Both the position numbers and the translations under genes were made by a program. This document shows positions 32,346 to 38,330 of a stretch of DNA of 45,863 nt, piece after piece. Under the pieces are notes generated by a model, which was given only the letters and a program-made list of their open reading frames with translations, was not told the DNA's origin and did not search any database. Positions within the stretch are counted from its first letter, which is position 1. Each line of letters starts with the position of its first letter. This DNA comes from a virus, in the IMG/VR virus record IMGVR_UViG_3300027867_000009, positions 1-45,863 of that record; one strand, 5' to 3'.

Positions 32346-32591
32346 ATGTCAAGTGACAGCTACAAGCCGGGCCAAAAAATTCGCGTCAGGCACAAGGATG
32401 CGCTGGGGCAGGTCACGGTTCACGACGGCGAGATCATCGAGCACGTCAAGGATCACGTCTGGCGCGTGACGTTCGGCGGGTTCGGGTTGCGCTTCCTCAT
32501 ACCAGAGACGGAGATATCAGATGCCGAGCAGTCAAGTCATGTCGAAGTGGAAGGCGGGCAAGCTCCACAGCGGGTCGAAGAAGGGGCCTAA
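32346..32591 (+). CDS. Small SH3-like beta protein, hypothetical
   Basis: The protein is 81 aa; its ATG directly follows the upstream stop. Residues 5-58 alternate strands (GQKIRVRHKDALGQVTVHDG, HVWRVTFGGFGLRFLIP) like a small SH3 or Tudor-type barrel. The last 25 residues (SSHVEVEGGQAPQRVEEG) overlap the next gene by 71 nt and may be non-essential. No function recognised. Confidence 0.6.
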   Translation: MSSDSYKPGQKIRVRHKDALGQVTVHDGEIIEHVKDHVWRVTFGGFGLRFLIPETEISDAEQSSHVEVEGGQAPQRVEEGA

Positions 32592-32733
32592 AGTGAAGAA
32601 CCAGAAGCAGGCCGTCGCGATCATGAAAAGCGAGGAACGCGCCGAGAAGAAGCACGGCGGCAAGTATCCTGAAAAGAAAAAGCGCGACACGCCGAAGGCG
32701 CGCGAGAAGCGGCTTGAAGGGAAGCCGATGTAG
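32521..32733 (+). CDS. Lys-rich small protein (phage GSKKGPKVKNQKQAVAI family)
   Basis: The protein is 70 aa with GGAG 8 nt before ATG 32521. The MSKWKAGKLHSGSKKGP and KNQKQAVAIMKSE segments are the hallmark of a short phage protein family with many relatives and unknown role. The rest is almost all Lys/Glu/Arg. Strongly basic, it probably binds nucleic acid. Confidence 0.7.
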   Translation: MPSSQVMSKWKAGKLHSGSKKGPKVKNQKQAVAIMKSEERAEKKHGGKYPEKKKRDTPKAREKRLEGKPM

Positions 32734-32735
32734 CA

Positions 32736-33059
32736 ATGGCCGAGTCCGGGGAGCGTCCTTCTGCGATCATAACACGCGCACACGGCCGCGCCGGGCCGCC
32801 CGGCGAGCATCCGCCCGACGTGGCGCGGGCAGAAGCGGAGCTTGCTGCACGAGAGCCACGACAAAAAAGGCAGCAAAGAGCTAGGCCGCTAGTAACTGTT
32901 GACGCTACACACAATGTTGCTGCGGACTACGTAACCGAAGAAGAAAAACGCGAGCTGTCTGGCGAATTACCCCACTGGGCACACACGCTCGCCGATCTTA
33001 AGCAACAAAAAGAGTTGATCGATACTGCGATTGCCGCGATCGAGGCGCTGTATCGATGA
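32736..33059 (+). CDS. Early protein with C-terminal helix, hypothetical
   Basis: The protein is 107 aa starting at ATG 32736, three bases after the previous stop. The N-terminal half is Ala/Glu/Arg/Pro-rich (DVARAEAELAAREPRQKRQQ). The C-terminal half is a helical hairpin (ADYVTEEEKRELSGELPHWA, LADLKQQKELIDTAIAAIEALY). It is translationally coupled (ATGA) to the nuclease gene. Role unknown. Confidence 0.65.
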   Translation: MAESGERPSAIITRAHGRAGPPGEHPPDVARAEAELAAREPRQKRQQRARPLVTVDATHNVAADYVTEEEKRELSGELPHWAHTLADLKQQKELIDTAIAAIEALYR

Positions 33060-33724
33060 TCCCTTGGTCGTACACTTTCCTCTCAACCTATCAGAACTGC
33101 CCTGATCAGGCGTTTCATCGCTACATTGCCAAAGACGTGCCTTATGTCGAGACCGCGGCGATGGCGTGGGGCAACCGTGTGCATGACGCGATGGACAAGC
33201 GCATCTCGGCCGGACGCCCGCTCGATGGCGATGTTGCCAAGTTCGAGCCGTTCGCAAAAGCCTTCGACGGCAAGAAAGTCGAGACCGAGAAGCGCATGGG
33301 CTTGCGCGAAGATGGCTCGCCGTGCGGTTTCTACGATACCGACTGCTACGGTCATATGAAGCTCGACGTGATCTACGAGCCGGGCGACGCCACGATCCGC
33401 CTGTTCGACTGGAAGACCGGCAAAGTGCGCGAAGATCCGTTCGAGCTGCGCCTGCAAGCCCTGTTCGTGCAGGCGCGCAATCCCGAAGTGCGAGCGATCC
33501 GCGGCTGGTATGTGTGGCTCGGCCAGGGCGAGGCCGGCCGGCTTGGCGCGCCGCACGATCTGAGCGACATAGAACGCACCTGGGCCGAGGTCGATAGCAT
33601 CATGCACACGATCAAAAGCAACGCGGCGATCAATCATTGGCCCAAGCGCGAAGGCCCGTTGTGCCGTTATTGCCCGGTGAAAAGCTGCGAGTACAACAAA
33701 GGGACCAATGGGACGGCTGGATGA
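33056..33724 (+). CDS. Cas4/RecB-like PD-(D/E)XK exonuclease with four cysteines
   Basis: The protein is 222 aa; its ATG overlaps the previous stop (ATGA). Nuclease residues are all present: His 43 in WGNRVHDAMD, Asp 104 in MKLDVIY, Asp 118 and Lys 120 in LFDWKTG, and a Gln in LRLQALF. Cys 15 near the start plus CRYC...C (203, 206, 211) at the end is the iron-sulphur layout of Cas4/AddB-type enzymes. It is likely a 5'-3' exonuclease in phage recombination or replication. No CRISPR array or cas1/cas2 is nearby, so it is not part of a Cas adaptation module. Confidence 0.85.
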   Translation: MIPWSYTFLSTYQNCPDQAFHRYIAKDVPYVETAAMAWGNRVHDAMDKRISAGRPLDGDVAKFEPFAKAFDGKKVETEKRMGLREDGSPCGFYDTDCYGHMKLDVIYEPGDATIRLFDWKTGKVREDPFELRLQALFVQARNPEVRAIRGWYVWLGQGEAGRLGAPHDLSDIERTWAEVDSIMHTIKSNAAINHWPKREGPLCRYCPVKSCEYNKGTNGTAG

Positions 33725-34109
33725 AAAGACATCCGGGGAACTGGCGCGGGGGACTGACAGCCTCCGCCGTCCCGCCATACCCGACAAGCAATGGACTGAT
33801 TGGGCGCGGCGTGTAGTCGATGGCGAGCATCTGGAAGAAGAAATGCAGAACGCCGGGGTTCTGCCGCACGCTGATACGCCCCTGCCTCCAACGAACGCAA
33901 CAATCCATTTGCTTGCAGACGAAATCGGATATGGCACCCCTGATCGCACTTTCATCGCTCTATGCAGAGTCCAATGGGCCGCAAAGGACAAAGGCGGTGA
34001 GCATAAGTACGTCATGGCCGCTGAGGCCCAATGGCATAAGCACATTAATTGCGCTGTTTGCAGACGACTGATGATGGAGAAGCATTCCCATAACAAAGCA
34101 GCCGCTTGA
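33708..34109 (+). CDS. Early hypothetical protein with C-x2-C
   Basis: The protein is 133 aa; ATG 33708 overlaps the nuclease end by 17 nt with AAAGGGA upstream. It is a mostly helical, polar chain. Near the end, HKHINCAVCRRLMMEKHSHN carries two Cys and several His that could bind a metal. Located directly after the exonuclease, it might work with it. No family recognised. Confidence 0.6.
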   Translation: MGRLDEKTSGELARGTDSLRRPAIPDKQWTDWARRVVDGEHLEEEMQNAGVLPHADTPLPPTNATIHLLADEIGYGTPDRTFIALCRVQWAAKDKGGEHKYVMAAEAQWHKHINCAVCRRLMMEKHSHNKAAA

Positions 34110-34134
34110 CAACGACGATTGTTGTCATTATGGT
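34106..34134 (+). promoter_or_regulatory. Promoter with embedded operator; predicted leaderless start
   Basis: TTGACA (34106-34111), a 17-base spacer and TATGGT (34129-34134) form a good sigma-70 promoter. Between the two boxes sits a perfect 7-bp inverted repeat, TGACAAC-n7-GTTGTCA (34107-34127), covering the -35. The expected start point is about 34141, the A of the next gene's ATG. The transcript would thus be leaderless and repressible by a dimeric regulator. Confidence 0.65.
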
Positions 34135-34140
34135 AAGTTC

Positions 34141-34383
34141 ATGGCTGACAAGATCAAACTTCTGTTCATGGACGGCACCTGGGTCGATTTCGAGAAGCCG
34201 CAGGGGTTCGATCTTGCAACGTTCGTGCACGGCTGCCGTAGTCTCGGCTTCGTCATGGGCAAAGGGTTCTACGTACCGTTCGGCTTGGTTAAACTCGTCA
34301 TGGACATGAGCACGGCGGAACACATCTACGGCACGTCCGGTGCGCCGCAAGCGACCGCGCCGGGGACGGAGACGAAGCAGTGA
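34141..34383 (+). CDS. First gene of the small-cassette block, hypothetical
   Basis: The protein is 80 aa from ATG 34141. No ribosome site is visible, in keeping with a leaderless message from the promoter at 34106. A compact beta/helix fold is suggested (KIKLLFMDGTWVDFEKPQGF, LATFVHGCRSLGF, VPFGLVKLVMDM), with an Ala/Thr/Pro tail. No family recognised. Confidence 0.65.
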   Translation: MADKIKLLFMDGTWVDFEKPQGFDLATFVHGCRSLGFVMGKGFYVPFGLVKLVMDMSTAEHIYGTSGAPQATAPGTETKQ

Positions 34384-34401
34384 CACGCTGATGGGGAGTT
34401 C

Positions 34402-34599
34402 ATGAACAAAGACAACAAGGCAAGGTTTGTCGAATTGCAGGCGCGGCTTAAGATCGCGAATGATGCCTTGGCGAAAATCCAGGCCGGGTGCCGCGATCCC
34501 GAAAAGGTAGCAAGCGACGCCATTTACGAACAGATGGTCCTTGAACCAAAACGACCGCTTCAAGGGCTGGTCGGTCACGAACGCCGAAAAGCTATTTGA
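34402..34599 (+). CDS. Small helical protein in cassette block
   Basis: The protein is 65 aa with GGGGAG three bases before ATG 34402. The helix NKARFVELQARLKIANDALAKIQAG (residues 5-29) is a likely coiled coil, followed by CRDPEKVASDAIYEQM. Its stop codon (TGA) is the first part of the AGCATCCG linker repeat. Function unknown. Confidence 0.6.
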   Translation: MNKDNKARFVELQARLKIANDALAKIQAGCRDPEKVASDAIYEQMVLEPKRPLQGLVGHERRKAI

Positions 34600-34613
34600 G
34601 CATCCGTGGGGAG
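34599..34613 (+). repeat. Linker repeat copy 1 (AGCATCCGTGGGGAG)
   Basis: AGCATCCGTGGGGAG begins inside the TGA stop of the previous gene and ends with the ribosome site of the next. The identical 15 bases recur at 34854-34868; shorter copies lie at 35150 and 35209. A reduced version (TGGGGAGTT) precedes the gene at 34402. Confidence 0.8.
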
Positions 34614-34620
34614 ATAGGCA

Positions 34621-34854
34621 ATGAAAGGCATACGAGTGGACATTCGCGGCCTCGACGGTTCCTGTTCCATGACGGGGATCACGGTCAATTTTGAGGACCA
34701 CGAAACTGATTTTGAAAATGCCAAGGCGAAGGCGCTTGGCTACATCGTGCAGGAACTTTCCCGCTACGGATTAAGCGAGGCTTTGAGCGGCATCGGCATC
34801 CAGCGGGATCAGACCATCTTTATCAACGGCCAAAAATATCGGCCGGTCACTTAA
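34621..34854 (+). CDS. Small beta/alpha protein in cassette block
   Basis: The protein is 77 aa; ATG 34621 follows the linker's GGGGAG site. Strands (IRVDIRGLDGSCSM, GITVNFEDHE), a helix (NAKAKALGYIVQELSRYG) and a last strand (TIFINGQKYRPV) suggest a small mixed fold. Bounded on both sides by the 15-base linker repeat. No family recognised. Confidence 0.65.
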   Translation: MKGIRVDIRGLDGSCSMTGITVNFEDHETDFENAKAKALGYIVQELSRYGLSEALSGIGIQRDQTIFINGQKYRPVT

Positions 34855-34868
34855 GCATCCGTGGGGAG
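34854..34868 (+). repeat. Linker repeat copy 2 (AGCATCCGTGGGGAG)
   Basis: This is identical to copy 1. It starts in the TAA stop of the preceding gene and supplies GGGGAG for the following one. Confidence 0.8.
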
Positions 34869-34874
34869 TTAGAC

Positions 34875-35150
34875 ATGCCGGAACGTTTGGGCGATGGGCC
34901 AATTCGGCAGGAATATCGAGCGGCGATGAACGCCATCGCGCAGGGCCTCGATAAAATCCTGAACGGCGAAGCCAAAGGCGATGAACGCAAGACCGGCTTC
35001 GTCTTGCTCGTGTTTCCGTTCGGCGAAGCGGGCCAAAAGAATCGCTGCAACTTCATATCGAACGGCGCGGATCGCCGCGACGTGGTTACGGTGATGAGGG
35101 AAATGATCGCGCGGTTTGAGGGTCAGCCCGAACTGACCGGACGCGCTTAA
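34875..35150 (+). CDS. Conserved phage protein (LLVFPFGE family)
   Basis: The protein is 91 aa; ATG 34875 follows the linker's ribosome site. GLDKILNGEA, KTGFVLLVFPFGE, NFISNGADRRDVVTVMREMIARFEGQ is a pattern I know from many phages and prophages as an unnamed family. It is a small alpha/beta protein with no catalytic motif. Its stop again runs into the AGCATCCG linker. Confidence 0.75.
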   Translation: MPERLGDGPIRQEYRAAMNAIAQGLDKILNGEAKGDERKTGFVLLVFPFGEAGQKNRCNFISNGADRRDVVTVMREMIARFEGQPELTGRA

Positions 35151-35157
35151 GCATCCG
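35150..35157 (+). repeat. Linker repeat copy 3 (short)
   Basis: AGCATCCG starts in the TAA stop of the preceding gene; the GGGGAG half is lost. It is followed by a 51-base remnant and then copy 4. Confidence 0.7.
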
Positions 35158-35163
35158 GTAACG

Positions 35164-35220
35164 ATGATGAAGATACAACTTGACCACCAAACGCTACGAA
35201 GCGCGTTGAGCATCCGTTAA
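35164..35220 (+). other. 18-codon remnant ORF between two linker copies
   Basis: ATG 35164 opens an 18-residue frame (MMKIQLDHQTLRSALSIR) that ends within linker copy 4. It lacks a ribosome site. Lying between two linker copies where the neighbouring positions hold full genes, it looks like what is left after deletion of a cassette. It may instead be only a leader. Confidence 0.35.
35209..35216 (+). repeat. Linker repeat copy 4 (short)
   Basis: AGCATCCG recurs after TTG, again just before the next gene, followed by TTAAGCAGG in place of TGGGGAG. Confidence 0.7.
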
Positions 35221-35231
35221 GCAGGCATCTG

Positions 35232-35528
35232 ATGACTCCCGAAGGCTACGAAAAGCAGCAGGTCAAAGCGTTCCTCAAATCGCTCGGCGCTTATCAATTC
35301 TGGCCGGTGCAGATGGGCTACGGTGCTGCGACGATCGACTGCCTGGCGTGCATCAATGGACGGTTTGTCGGGATCGAGGTTAAGAAAAAAGACTATCGAC
35401 CGAGCGACATCACGAAGCGACAAGCGGTGATCCTGAATCAAATCGATACCGCAAAGGGCGAGATATTCGTCGGTGACGCAGACCAGATCATTGAGAACAT
35501 GAAAGCATGGCTCGCGAACACCCGCTGA
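35232..35528 (+). CDS. VRR-NUC-type nuclease
   Basis: The protein is 98 aa from ATG 35232. It keeps the minimal VRR-NUC core: Glu 7 in the first helix, GYGAATIDCLACINGRF with Asp 36, then GIEVKKK with Glu 49 and Lys 51, and a helix with Gln (ITKRQAVILNQI). Stand-alone VRR-NUC proteins act on branched DNA and are often next to SNF2-type helicases in phages, as here (35.8 kb). It is likely a recombination or replication-intermediate nuclease. Confidence 0.85.
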   Translation: MTPEGYEKQQVKAFLKSLGAYQFWPVQMGYGAATIDCLACINGRFVGIEVKKKDYRPSDITKRQAVILNQIDTAKGEIFVGDADQIIENMKAWLANTR

Positions 35529-35800
35529 TTTGCCCGTGCTGTAAGCAGGTCGTGCCGCCGCGGCTGTTTCTGCCCAAGATGCTGCAACGCATTTATGACT
35601 GTGTATCCCGACATCCGGCTGGCGTGACGCGCGGACAGCTGATGGACGACATCTATTCGGACGATCCGAACGGCGGCCCGGAAGGATTTTCGGTTATCAG
35701 CGTGCATGTCATGCGGCTGAACAAACGACTTGAGCAAGTCGATCTTAGAATCAAAGGCACAGGCGGTCCCGGCTCGGTGTTCCGCCTGCAAAAACGATGA
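35507..35800 (+). CDS. Winged-helix DNA-binding protein with N-terminal zinc-type motif
   Basis: The protein is 97 aa; it overlaps the nuclease gene by 22 nt and the helicase gene by 4 nt (ATGA). CPCCKQVVPP at residues 9-18 is half of a zinc ribbon. Residues 25-90 match an OmpR-type winged helix: LQRIYDCVSRHPAGVTRGQL, then VISVHVMRLNKRLEQ as recognition helix, and GSVFRL as wing. It is likely a DNA-binding partner of the nuclease/helicase pair or a regulator. Confidence 0.7.
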   Translation: MAREHPLICPCCKQVVPPRLFLPKMLQRIYDCVSRHPAGVTRGQLMDDIYSDDPNGGPEGFSVISVHVMRLNKRLEQVDLRIKGTGGPGSVFRLQKR

Positions 35801-37410
35801 AGCCTGAATTCTACCACGACCAGAAAACCGACTTCCTGATCTACAAGACGGAAGACCCTGACCGCATCCAAGCCTTGATCCGCGACGCCCGGCCGCTGCG
35901 CGGACAATATGTCGCGGTGCCTCGCTCACTCTACAACTGTCAGCTCATGCGCTGGCTCGACTACCCGGTGCCGCCGATCATGGACGGTTATGACTGGCCG
36001 CACGGCCCGTTGATCGACCATCCGACGCAAGCGCAAAAACTGATGGCGAATTTCCTGGTGCTGCACGCGCGGTCGTTCAATCTCAGCGACATGGGCACCA
36101 TGAAGACGCTTGCCGCGCTGTGGGCCGCCGACTTCGTGATGGCGCAGTATCCAGCCGGCGAGTGCCGCTGTCTTATCAATGCGCCGCTGTCCACCTTGCA
36201 GCGGGTATGGGGCGATGCGATCTTCAATAACTTCCTCGGTCGCCGCTCGTTCCAGATCGTTCACCATGCCAACGCGGAGAAGCGCCGTGAGCAGCTTAAA
36301 ATTCCTGCCGATTTTTATATTATCAATCCTGACGGTCTTAAGGTTGGCGCCAAGCTACGCAGAAAATTTGAACTCGACGGTTTGTCTGCCGACATCTACG
36401 CTCGTCGCGATATTAAAATCGCAGTCGTTGACGAAGCGTCTGCTTACCGAGATCGTCGCACGTCACGTCATCGAGTCGCCAGCGTGTTTTATGATCCGGG
36501 AAAAATGCCTTATCTCTGGCTGCTCACTGGTTCCCCAACACCCAACGCCCCTACCGACGCCTACGGCCTCGCCAAACTAGTCAATGGTGCGTTCGGCGAA
36601 AGCTATACGAACTTCCATCGCCGGACGATGGTGCAGCTTTCAAAATTCAAATGGATACCGGCACGCGGCTCGTACCAGGCCGCGGCGAAGCTCCTGCAAC
36701 CCTCGATCCGGTTTGCGATCGAGGATGTGTGGGATGGGCCAGATTGCACGGTGCAACAGCGCGACGTAGAGTTGACCGATACGCAGCACAAGATGCTAAG
36801 CACGCTCAAGCGCGAGCTGAGCGTGCGGATCAACGGGCAACAAATCACGCCGGTCAACGAGGCCGGACTGCGCACCAAGGTCTTGCAAATCGTGCAAGGC
36901 GCGCTCTACGACGAGGCGCACGACTCGCATACCATCGACGCGGCGCCGCGCGTCAACGAGCTGGTCACATTGATCGAGGAAGCCACGAAAAAGGTGCTGG
37001 TCTTCGTCCCCTTGACAAATGTTGTCAATCTGCTATGTCAGACCTTGACGGAGAAAGGCTATGGTGTCATCAAGCTTAACGGCGAGGTCGCCCCGAAGCA
37101 AAGGGACGAAGCAATCTCGGCGTTCAAGAACGATCCGGAAATCGGGGTCGCTATCGCCGACCCGCAAGCCGTGGCTCATGGCATCAACGAGTTTGTTGCC
37201 GCAACTACCGTCATCTGGTACGGCCCGACCGATAAGACTGAGTTGTGGTTACAGGGCAATAAGCGAGCACATCGCCCTGGTCAGGCTTTTCCCGTCACTG
37301 TCGTTCAACTGTGCGCAACGGCGCTCGAACGCGAAATTTTCAAACGCCTGACTAAGAACGAGACGATGCAAGGCGCGATGCTGGATTGGATAAGGGGAGA
37401 TAAGCTATGA
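35797..37410 (+). CDS. SNF2-type DNA helicase/translocase
   Basis: The protein is 537 aa. Motif I is SDMGTMKTLAAL (about 96-107), with Met where most have Gly before Lys-Thr. Motif II is VVDEAS (about 209-214), motif III LLTGSPTPN, motif V GVAIADPQAVAHGIN, and motif VI RAHRPGQ (about 490-496). The protein ends in a helical tail. All helicase motifs are present, so it should be active. Together with VRR-NUC, winged-helix and methyltransferase genes it forms one chain of ATGA overlaps. It probably remodels forks or branched DNA, or serves recombination-dependent replication. Confidence 0.9.
   Translation: MKPEFYHDQKTDFLIYKTEDPDRIQALIRDARPLRGQYVAVPRSLYNCQLMRWLDYPVPPIMDGYDWPHGPLIDHPTQAQKLMANFLVLHARSFNLSDMGTMKTLAALWAADFVMAQYPAGECRCLINAPLSTLQRVWGDAIFNNFLGRRSFQIVHHANAEKRREQLKIPADFYIINPDGLKVGAKLRRKFELDGLSADIYARRDIKIAVVDEASAYRDRRTSRHRVASVFYDPGKMPYLWLLTGSPTPNAPTDAYGLAKLVNGAFGESYTNFHRRTMVQLSKFKWIPARGSYQAAAKLLQPSIRFAIEDVWDGPDCTVQQRDVELTDTQHKMLSTLKRELSVRINGQQITPVNEAGLRTKVLQIVQGALYDEAHDSHTIDAAPRVNELVTLIEEATKKVLVFVPLTNVVNLLCQTLTEKGYGVIKLNGEVAPKQRDEAISAFKNDPEIGVAIADPQAVAHGINEFVAATTVIWYGPTDKTELWLQGNKRAHRPGQAFPVTVVQLCATALEREIFKRLTKNETMQGAMLDWIRGDKL
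37012..37039 (+). promoter_or_regulatory. Promoter-like site with palindrome inside the helicase gene
   Basis: TTGACA (37012-37017), 16 bases, then TGC-TATGTC (extended -10, 37031-37039). The -35 is part of TTGACAA-atg-TTGTCAA, a perfect 7-bp inverted repeat (37012-37028), similar in sequence to the operator at 34107. Because it is inside coding sequence it may be chance, but it would drive the methyltransferase and the genes after it. Confidence 0.35.
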
Positions 37411-37913
37411 AATTCGCTTATGCCGATCCGCCGTACATTGGGCAAGCGAGGCGTCACTATCGATGTGAAGAAATAGATCATGAGGCATTGATCTCTATGC
37501 TACGAGATCGGTACTGCGATGGATGGGCGCTGTCTTGCAGTTCCCCAACGCTAGGACAATTGCTGCGCTGGTGCCCAAGTGAAGTTAGAGTAGGAGCGTG
37601 GTGCAAATCATTTTGTGCTTTTAAGCGTGGCGTGCGGCCCGCATATGCTTGGGAACCTGTAATTTTTTACGGCGGGAGAAATCCAATCAACGGACACGCT
37701 GCTAAGATACCGCCTAAAAACGGAAAGCAGATAACCCCGAAAGATTTTATCGTCGAGCCGATCACCTTGAAAAAAGGTTTAGTTGGCGCGAAGCCGCCGA
37801 AAGTGTGCCGCTGGATTTTAGATTTGTTGAATGTGCAATATGGGGATGTGGTTGACGATCTTTTCCCCGGTACAGGTGTGATGGGACGCATAGCAAAGGA
37901 AATAACCGGATGA
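37407..37913 (+). CDS. DNA N-methyltransferase, permuted motif order
   Basis: The protein is 168 aa. Catalytic motif ADPPY is at residues 6-10, and the AdoMet-binding motif DLFPGTG at 151-157, i.e. catalytic first, as in beta-class N6-adenine/N4-cytosine enzymes. Between them is FYGGRNP and a basic loop; there is no target-recognition domain of usual size, so specificity may be loose. No restriction enzyme is adjacent, so it probably protects phage DNA. Third-codon positions are AT-rich compared with neighbours, suggesting a recent acquisition. Confidence 0.85.
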   Translation: MKFAYADPPYIGQARRHYRCEEIDHEALISMLRDRYCDGWALSCSSPTLGQLLRWCPSEVRVGAWCKSFCAFKRGVRPAYAWEPVIFYGGRNPINGHAAKIPPKNGKQITPKDFIVEPITLKKGLVGAKPPKVCRWILDLLNVQYGDVVDDLFPGTGVMGRIAKEITG

Positions 37914-38329
37914 CCCAGTTCACCGACCTTCAACTCATCGAATCGTACATCGCCCGGCGTAACCATATCGCCGAGCTGACCAAGGCGTTCCAGGCGCAAG
38001 TCAAGCCGTTCCAGGAGCAGATGGACACGATCGAGAACGAGATGTTGCGCCGGCTCAACGAGCGCGGCGCCGAGCACTCGTCCACCGACGCCGGCACCGC
38101 TTACAAGGAGCAAGTCATGTCGGTGAAATGCACCGACAAGGACGCGATGCTCAAATTTGCGTTTGACAACTTTGCTTCTTATGGTAAGGACTTGCTGTCG
38201 GCCAACGTGTCGAAAGAGACGTTGCGGCTATACATCGACAAGACCAAGAGCCCGGAGCACCCCGATGGGCTCGTGCCGCCAGGACTGAACGTGTCGTTCT
38301 TGACCACCGTGAAATTCAGAAAGGCTTGA
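37910..38329 (+). CDS. Conserved phage coiled-coil protein preceding the ssDNA-binding gene
   Basis: The protein is 139 aa; ATGA overlap with the methyltransferase. Residues 5-60 form a long helix (YIARRNHIAELTKAFQAQV, FQEQMDTIENEMLRRLNERG), then STDAGTAYKEQVMSVKCTDKDAML, and a C-terminal PPGLNVSFLTTVKFRK strand. I know this layout from many phages, commonly right before an ssDNA-binding-type gene, but without an assigned role. A recombination mediator or nuclease-inhibitor role (Gam-like) is possible. Confidence 0.7.
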   Translation: MTQFTDLQLIESYIARRNHIAELTKAFQAQVKPFQEQMDTIENEMLRRLNERGAEHSSTDAGTAYKEQVMSVKCTDKDAMLKFAFDNFASYGKDLLSANVSKETLRLYIDKTKSPEHPDGLVPPGLNVSFLTTVKFRKA

Positions 38330-38330
38330 T

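Noticed and set aside
33056-33724. Possible CRISPR adaptation module around the Cas4-like gene
   Set aside because: No cas1, cas2 or effector gene and no array of spaced repeats is present anywhere in the window.
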